Source: UBA1568 sp964488025
Lineage (GTDB): Bacteria; Patescibacteriota; Minisyncoccia; Moranbacterales; UBA1568
NCBI GenBank assembly: GCA_964488025.1
Contig: CAZATJ010000014.1
Coordinates: forward strand, 1 to 17,858
Direction: 5' to 3'
DNA: 17,858 nt
Below are positions 13,458-17,858 of the stretch, one piece after another (the first letter of the stretch is position 1; each line of letters opens with the position of its first letter). The position numbers were made by a program, and so were the translations under genes. The notes under the pieces are model-generated. The model was not told the origin of the DNA. It saw only the letters and a list, made by a program, of their open reading frames with translations, and made no database searches.

Positions 13458-14747
13458 ATGTCCAAGCTGTGGGAGAAAAAAGTGACGCTTCAGGCGTTCC
13501 AGAAGAAGAACCTATTACCGGAAACACCGGGAGTTTATTTTTTTCTGGATGAAAAGGGCAATACTCTCTATATCGGTAAGGCAACGTCACTGCGGGATCG
13601 AGTGCGGAGCTACTTCATCCAGGATATCCTTGAGACACGGGGACCGAAAATTGGGCTCATGCTCGAGCGGGCGGCAGCGATTGCCTATGGACGGACGGAC
13701 TCGGTACTGGAAGCGCTCATCCTCGAATCCAATCTCATCAAGGCCGAGCAGCCGCCGTACAATACCGATGCCAAGGATAATAAGAGTTTCAATTACGTGG
13801 TTATTACCAAAGAGGAATTTCCCCGAGTACTCATCGTACGTGGACGAGATATTGAGCAGAAAAAATTCACTGATCCGATAAGGTACAGCTTTGGTCCGTT
13901 TCCGGTGGGAGGGGCATTGCGCGAGGCGCTCAAGATAGTCAGGCGACTCTTTCCTTATCGGGACAAATGCCAACCGACAGATAATCAACAAAAAACAAAA
14001 AACAAAAAGGACGTGAGAATACCAAGGCCGTGTTTCAGTGCGCAGCTGGGTCTCTGTCCCGGGGTGTGTATGGGAGAAGTCTCGGTCAAAGAATACGGAC
14101 GAACCATCAATCATATCCGTCTTTTTTTTGAGGGACACAAAAATGATATTATAAAGCAGCTCGGGCGGGAGATGAAGGAGGCGGCTAAGGGTCTGCACTT
14201 TGAACGGGCCGGAGAAATCAAAAAAACACTTTTCGGATTGCGCCACATTCAGGATATGGCACTTATTAAGGATGATTTGCGGGAGAAACATGCTCATCGC
14301 ATCGAAGCTTATGACGTGGCGCATCTCGGAGGGGCGAGCAGTGTCGGGGTGATGACGGTAGTGGAGGAGAGTCGCGTCAATAAGAGTGAGTATCGGCAGT
14401 TCAAACTGAGAGGAAAACACGGAGGTGATGACCTGTCGGCGCTCGAAGAAATCCTGACTCGTCGTCTCGGGCATGATGAATGGCCATTGCCGGAATTGAT
14501 TGTAGTGGACGGGGCGCTCCTACAATTAAGGAGGGCGGAGCAGATTCTGAGAGAGGCTGGAATCACCATTCCCATCGTGGGAGTGGTGAAAAACGCCCGC
14601 CATCAGCCGGAGCGGCTCGTCGGCCCGGAAGCTCTTATGGGGCGTTTTGAGAAAGAAATTCTTTTGGCCAACAGCGAGGCGCATCGTTTTGCCATCACCT
14701 TTCATCGTAAGCGCCGGGGAAAGGAATTTTTGAGAACAGGGGAGTGA
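13458..14747 (+). CDS. uvrC: UvrC excinuclease subunit lacking the helix-hairpin-helix end
   Basis: A 429-residue UvrC, against about 600 in E. coli. The GIY-YIG nuclease domain is at 22-100 (GVY 25-27, YIG 38-40, conserved Glu90), and makes the 3' incision. Cys171, 192, 200 and 204 match the cluster-binding cysteines, with the usual x7 and x3 spacings at the end but 20 residues in the first gap. The UVR region, which contacts UvrB, is at about 223-264. The RNase H-like domain, which makes the 5' incision, runs from about 280 with Asp286, Asp325, Asp351 and His409. The protein stops about ten residues after that domain, so the tandem HhH DNA-binding module is absent. The stop is followed by no HhH-like sequence in other frames, so this is not a frameshift. 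The start at 13458 is set by the promoter at 13393-13421; an ATG at 13368 lies upstream of it. Confidence 0.93.
   Translation: MSKLWEKKVTLQAFQKKNLLPETPGVYFFLDEKGNTLYIGKATSLRDRVRSYFIQDILETRGPKIGLMLERAAAIAYGRTDSVLEALILESNLIKAEQPPYNTDAKDNKSFNYVVITKEEFPRVLIVRGRDIEQKKFTDPIRYSFGPFPVGGALREALKIVRRLFPYRDKCQPTDNQQKTKNKKDVRIPRPCFSAQLGLCPGVCMGEVSVKEYGRTINHIRLFFEGHKNDIIKQLGREMKEAAKGLHFERAGEIKKTLFGLRHIQDMALIKDDLREKHAHRIEAYDVAHLGGASSVGVMTVVEESRVNKSEYRQFKLRGKHGGDDLSALEEILTRRLGHDEWPLPELIVVDGALLQLRRAEQILREAGITIPIVGVVKNARHQPERLVGPEALMGRFEKEILLANSEAHRFAITFHRKRRGKEFLRTGE
13980..14009 (+). repeat. A-rich short repeat inside uvrC
   Basis: Three head-to-tail CAAAAAA-type units encode part of the Gln/Lys-rich DNQQKTKNKKD segment between the first and second cluster cysteines. 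It keeps the frame. Confidence 0.55.
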
Positions 14748-14753
14748 TACACA

Positions 14754-14894
14754 GACCTTTGATCCCGCACCTTTTTGGTGCAAGCGTCTCCACTGTTTAG
14801 AGAGCTTCGTTGTCGGTGTAAATGAGGTGAAACGGTATTTTTGAGAATTGTGGATAAAGTATTTTTGGCACCAAAAAGGTACGGGATTGACCTT
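14754..14894. mobile_element. candidate MITE-like inverted-repeat element between uvrC and uvrA
   Basis: The arms at 14761-14781 and 14868-14888 are reverse complements over 21 bases with two mismatches. Each arm also holds a small hairpin (GCACC-TTTTT-GGTGC in the left one). Direct copies of GACCTT flank the structure at 14754-14759 and 14889-14894, as expected from target duplication on insertion. The 86-base interior has no frame or RNA that I recognise. No transposase is present, so any movement would depend on another element. It could instead be a regulatory cruciform or RNA hairpin. No second copy is visible in this window. Confidence 0.45.
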
Positions 14895-14915
14895 CGCTTA
14901 AAAACCTGATACGAT
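14887..14915 (+). promoter_or_regulatory. promoter of uvrA
   Basis: TTGACC (14887-14892), a 17 bp spacer to the extended -10 TGA-TACGAT (14907-14915). The -35 is made from the last two bases of the right repeat arm and the direct repeat. Leader about 26 nt. Confidence 0.75.
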
Positions 14916-14947
14916 GGGAAACAATTGTATCTTTTTTCTCGTCGCCT

Positions 14948-17740
14948 GTGAAAAAATCAGTGATTGAAATCAGAGGAGCTCGGGTCAATAACCTGAAGAA
15001 CATCGATGTCGATATTCCGCGTGATGCCCTGGTGGTCATTACCGGACTTTCCGGTTCCGGGAAATCATCACTGGCTTTCGATACGCTTTTTGCCGAAGCG
15101 AACCGACGTTATGTCGAGTCGCTTTCTTCGTATGCGCGAAATTTTTTGGACGGCTTTGATAAGCCAGACGTCGACGCGATCCGCAATCTTTCCCCGGCCA
15201 TTTCTATCGATCAGAAAAGCGTGTCACGCTCTCCGCGTTCTACCGTCGGAACGATGACCGAAGTCTACGATTACCTCCGTATCCTGTATGCCAAGCTGGG
15301 AGTACCGCACTGCCCGACCTGTGGCAAAATCCTGACGCGTAAGGAGGTGCGAGAGATTCTTGATGAGGTACTCGCTTTACCTGACGGCGTGCCGATCGTG
15401 TTTCTTGCTGAAAGTCATCAACTGGTCGGAAAAACCGAAAAGGAAAGTCTGACCCTCATCAATACCTGGGGCTATGTACGGGTACGTTTTCGGGGCGATA
15501 TCGTTTCGATTGCCGAAGCACTCGATCAGGCTTCGGACACGGCGGTGACACCGGTCGGGATAGTGGTCGATCGCTTGGTGTGTAGCCAAACCCGTCCTGA
15601 CAAGGAGCGCATTCTCGATAATATTCAGACCGCCTTTCGAGTCGGCCAGGGAACTTTTACCTTGCGGCTGAACGGCATGGGTGAAGAACATATCTATAAT
15701 GAGCAGTATCGTTGCGAGAGCTGCGATGTGCATTTGCCGGAATTTACCCCGAGTCATTTCTCGTTCAACAATCCCGATGGTGCCTGTGAAAAATGCGCCG
15801 GACTCGGCATCACGCTTGAATTCGATCCGTCACTGATCATTCCCAACAAGAATCTTTCCATCGCCGAAGGAGCTATCCGTCCGTGGAGCAAGATGAACAG
15901 TGATCGTCATGCCGGATCGGGTTCCATGCAGCTGCTTCGTGAGTGCGCCAAGCGCGAACGTTTCTCTCTCGATACGCCGCTCAAAAAAATGACTACCAAG
16001 CACTTCAATTGTATCCTCTATGGCGAAAAGGGAGAGAAGGAAACTCGCTTCCCTGGAGTCATCGCTCTTTTGGAACAGAAGTACCGCGAGACGAAATCCG
16101 ATCATCTGCGTGCGGAAATCGAGGCCTACATGCAGAGCAAGCTCTGTCCTCAGTGTTTGGGAAAACGTCTGAAGCAGTCCAGTCTGTCGGTGAAGATCGA
16201 GAACAAGTCTATTGATGATCTGGTCCGTCTCAGTACCGAGAATTTTCTGATCCAATTGAAACCGCTTCGCGAGGCACTTCTTGTTTCGGGTGAAAAAAGT
16301 CTGATTGATCCATTGTTTCGGGAAATAGAGACTCGCCTGTCGGCGGTTGAAAAAGTGGGACTCGGATATCTCGAACTCTGCCGCGGAGCTGACACACTTT
16401 CGGGTGGTGAAGCCCAACGTATCCGGTTGTCGGTCCAGATGAAGTCCGGGCTTTCGGGAATCATTTATGTGCTCGACGAGCCGTCAGTGGGGTTACATAG
16501 CCGTGATACGGAGAGGCTGATTCACGCGCTTGAAGATCTGCGGGGAGCCAACAATTCCCTGGTAGTGGTCGAGCATGATGTTACGATTATGAAGCGGGCT
16601 GACTATATTATCGATATGGGTCCGGGAGCCGGTGTCGAAGGAGGAGAAGTTATTTTTGCTGGCACTCCGGACAAGCTCCTCCGTTCCAAACTGCTTACCG
16701 GACAGTATCTCTCGGGAAAACGGAAAGTGTCGAACAAGCAGGATCGGCGGAAAAAGACCAAGGAATGCATTGCTATCAGCGGCGCGACCGAACATAATCT
16801 CCGCAATGTCGATGTCGAGATTCCGCTGGGGATGCTGGTCGCGGTGTCCGGTGTTTCCGGATCCGGCAAGTCGACTCTGGTGCATGATATTCTCTCGCGG
16901 GCTCTTTCCAAACACTTTTATCATGCCAAGGCTGTTCCTGGTGCCCATAAGAAAATCGAGGGGTTAGCCAACATTGACAAGGTTATTACCGTGACCCAGG
17001 ATCCTATCGGCCGGACACCGCGTTCCAATGCTGCTACCTATACCGGGGTGTTTAGTCTCATCCGTGACCTGTTTGCCGGAACGGCTGAGGCCGAACGGGA
17101 GAAATATTCTGCCAGCCACTTCAGTTTCAATATGCGCGGTGGCCGATGCGAAGCCTGTCAGGGCGGGGGACTGAAGAAGATTGAAATGTATCTGCTTCCC
17201 GATGTCTATGTGCCCTGCGAAGTCTGTCAGGGAACACGATATAATCAGAAGACTTTGTCTATTGAATATCGGGGAGAGAATATCGCCAGTATTCTCCGCA
17301 TGACAGTGACCGAAGCGAGACATTTCTTTTTGGATCAGCCAATGGTCGAGGAAAAATTACGCGTACTCGAAGAAGTCGGTTTGGGGTATCTGGTGCTTGG
17401 CCAGAGTGCTACCAATCTGTCGGGCGGTGAAGCTCAGCGTATCAAATTGGCCACCGAATTGGCGCGCAAATCGACCGGCAAGACCCTGTATATTCTTGAT
17501 GAACCGACCATTGGATTGCATTTCGAAGATGTCCGTCGACTCCTTGAGGTGCTGGAAGCGCTTGTCGACAAGGGAAATACCGTACTCGTTGTCGAACACA
17601 ACATCGATGTCATCATGTCTGCTGATTGGGTACTCGAACTTGGCCCCGAGGGCGGAGAAAAAGGCGGGGAACTGGTCTTTGCCGGGACGCCGGAGAAGTT
17701 GAAGTCCTGTAAACGGAGTTTCACGGCGAAGTACCTTTAG
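14948..17740 (+). CDS. uvrA: UvrA, DNA damage recognition ATPase of excision repair
   Basis: A complete 930-residue UvrA with two ABC modules. Walker A of the first module is GLSGSGKSS at 33-41; its signature LSGGEAQR is near 484, followed by YVLDEPSVGLH. The second module has GVSGSGKST near 635, LSGGEAQR near 824 and YILDEPTIGLH, with EHNID as the H-loop. Zinc-binding cysteines appear as CPTC at 122-125, CESC and CEKC around 256-285, CPQC, and CEAC/CEVC near 733 and 757. It works as a dimer with UvrB to find bulky lesions before UvrC cuts. It starts with GTG at 14948, and the family N-terminus (IEIRGARVNNLKNIDVDIPR) begins there. No Shine-Dalgarno sequence is present. It is transcribed from its own promoter, not with uvrC. 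uvrB is not in the window. Confidence 0.97.
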   Translation: MKKSVIEIRGARVNNLKNIDVDIPRDALVVITGLSGSGKSSLAFDTLFAEANRRYVESLSSYARNFLDGFDKPDVDAIRNLSPAISIDQKSVSRSPRSTVGTMTEVYDYLRILYAKLGVPHCPTCGKILTRKEVREILDEVLALPDGVPIVFLAESHQLVGKTEKESLTLINTWGYVRVRFRGDIVSIAEALDQASDTAVTPVGIVVDRLVCSQTRPDKERILDNIQTAFRVGQGTFTLRLNGMGEEHIYNEQYRCESCDVHLPEFTPSHFSFNNPDGACEKCAGLGITLEFDPSLIIPNKNLSIAEGAIRPWSKMNSDRHAGSGSMQLLRECAKRERFSLDTPLKKMTTKHFNCILYGEKGEKETRFPGVIALLEQKYRETKSDHLRAEIEAYMQSKLCPQCLGKRLKQSSLSVKIENKSIDDLVRLSTENFLIQLKPLREALLVSGEKSLIDPLFREIETRLSAVEKVGLGYLELCRGADTLSGGEAQRIRLSVQMKSGLSGIIYVLDEPSVGLHSRDTERLIHALEDLRGANNSLVVVEHDVTIMKRADYIIDMGPGAGVEGGEVIFAGTPDKLLRSKLLTGQYLSGKRKVSNKQDRRKKTKECIAISGATEHNLRNVDVEIPLGMLVAVSGVSGSGKSTLVHDILSRALSKHFYHAKAVPGAHKKIEGLANIDKVITVTQDPIGRTPRSNAATYTGVFSLIRDLFAGTAEAEREKYSASHFSFNMRGGRCEACQGGGLKKIEMYLLPDVYVPCEVCQGTRYNQKTLSIEYRGENIASILRMTVTEARHFFLDQPMVEEKLRVLEEVGLGYLVLGQSATNLSGGEAQRIKLATELARKSTGKTLYILDEPTIGLHFEDVRRLLEVLEALVDKGNTVLVVEHNIDVIMSADWVLELGPEGGEKGGELVFAGTPEKLKSCKRSFTAKYL

Positions 17741-17858
17741 AAGATGAATTAAGAATTATGAGGTGTTTTTTTCTGCGTGTTTCCTCCAAAAGACGTTTCT
17801 TTTTCATTTCCGCTGTTTCCGTCGAACATCCCTGACTCGTTCTACCGAACAGGGAGCT
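17741..17858. other. spacer after uvrA, no gene seen
   Basis: Begins with an A/T-rich AATTAAGAATTATGAGG stretch. The end contains pairing of CCCT with AGGG and GTTC with GAAC around TACC (about 17829-17855), possibly a hairpin or the start of a feature beyond the window. Confidence 0.3.

Noticed and set aside
13587..14474. 295-residue minus-strand frame
   Set aside because: Antisense to uvrC, with no start signals or recognisable domain.
14782..14867. tRNA or known RNA inside the inverted-repeat element
   Set aside because: No cloverleaf, T-loop or anticodon arm could be folded by eye.
17829..17858. tRNA end at the right edge
   Set aside because: The GTTC/GAAC pairing recalls a T-arm, but loop sequence and acceptor pairing do not fit on either strand.

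Overview
The window looks like chromosomal sequence from an uncultured bacterium, most likely of the Candidate Phyla Radiation (Patescibacteria, Parcubacteria side). This rests on the gene mix: a DUF5671-type membrane protein, an M23 peptidase behind a Gmad2-like immunoglobulin fold, a DUF456 protein, a membrane-fused spermidine-synthase-like protein, a UvrC without its helix-hairpin-helix end, and many small genes without recognisable homologues. It is an inference from family composition; no rRNA or tRNA is present to confirm it. Most genes lie on the + strand and base composition is balanced.

Layout. 1-1643: the 3' part of a MESH1/SpoT-type HD hydrolase, then a PD-(D/E)XK nuclease. 1715-3395: a membrane-anchored M23 peptidase converging on an unknown minus-strand gene. 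3618-6225: an ABC exporter, a cupin and a small lipoprotein. 6341-11453: a DUF5671-type membrane protein, a 688-residue spermidine-synthase-like membrane protein coupled to a DUF167 protein, a small membrane protein, a stand-alone receiver domain and DUF456. 11454-13344: a cold-shock gene and two unknown genes, with many hairpins. 13458-17740: uvrC and uvrA, the nucleotide excision repair genes. The last 118 bases hold no gene that I can see.

Two expression styles stand out. Most recognisable genes have no Shine-Dalgarno sequence, and many start shortly after an extended -10 box (TGn-TATAAT type). Four small genes (the lipoprotein and three orphans at 2790-3395, 12193-12717 and 12937-13344) have a clear Shine-Dalgarno sequence and a -35/17 bp/-10 promoter without the TGn extension. 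The three orphans also have their own terminators.

The most interesting non-genic structures are a 129 bp inverted-repeat element with 6 bp flanking direct repeats between uvrC and uvrA, whose junction forms the uvrA -35 box; two unannotated minus-strand transcription units (about 7557-7716 and 11465-11597) that could be small RNAs or microproteins; and a divergent promoter pair with overlapping -10 boxes ahead of uvrC. I found no CRISPR array, no phage or transposase gene and no clear defence system.
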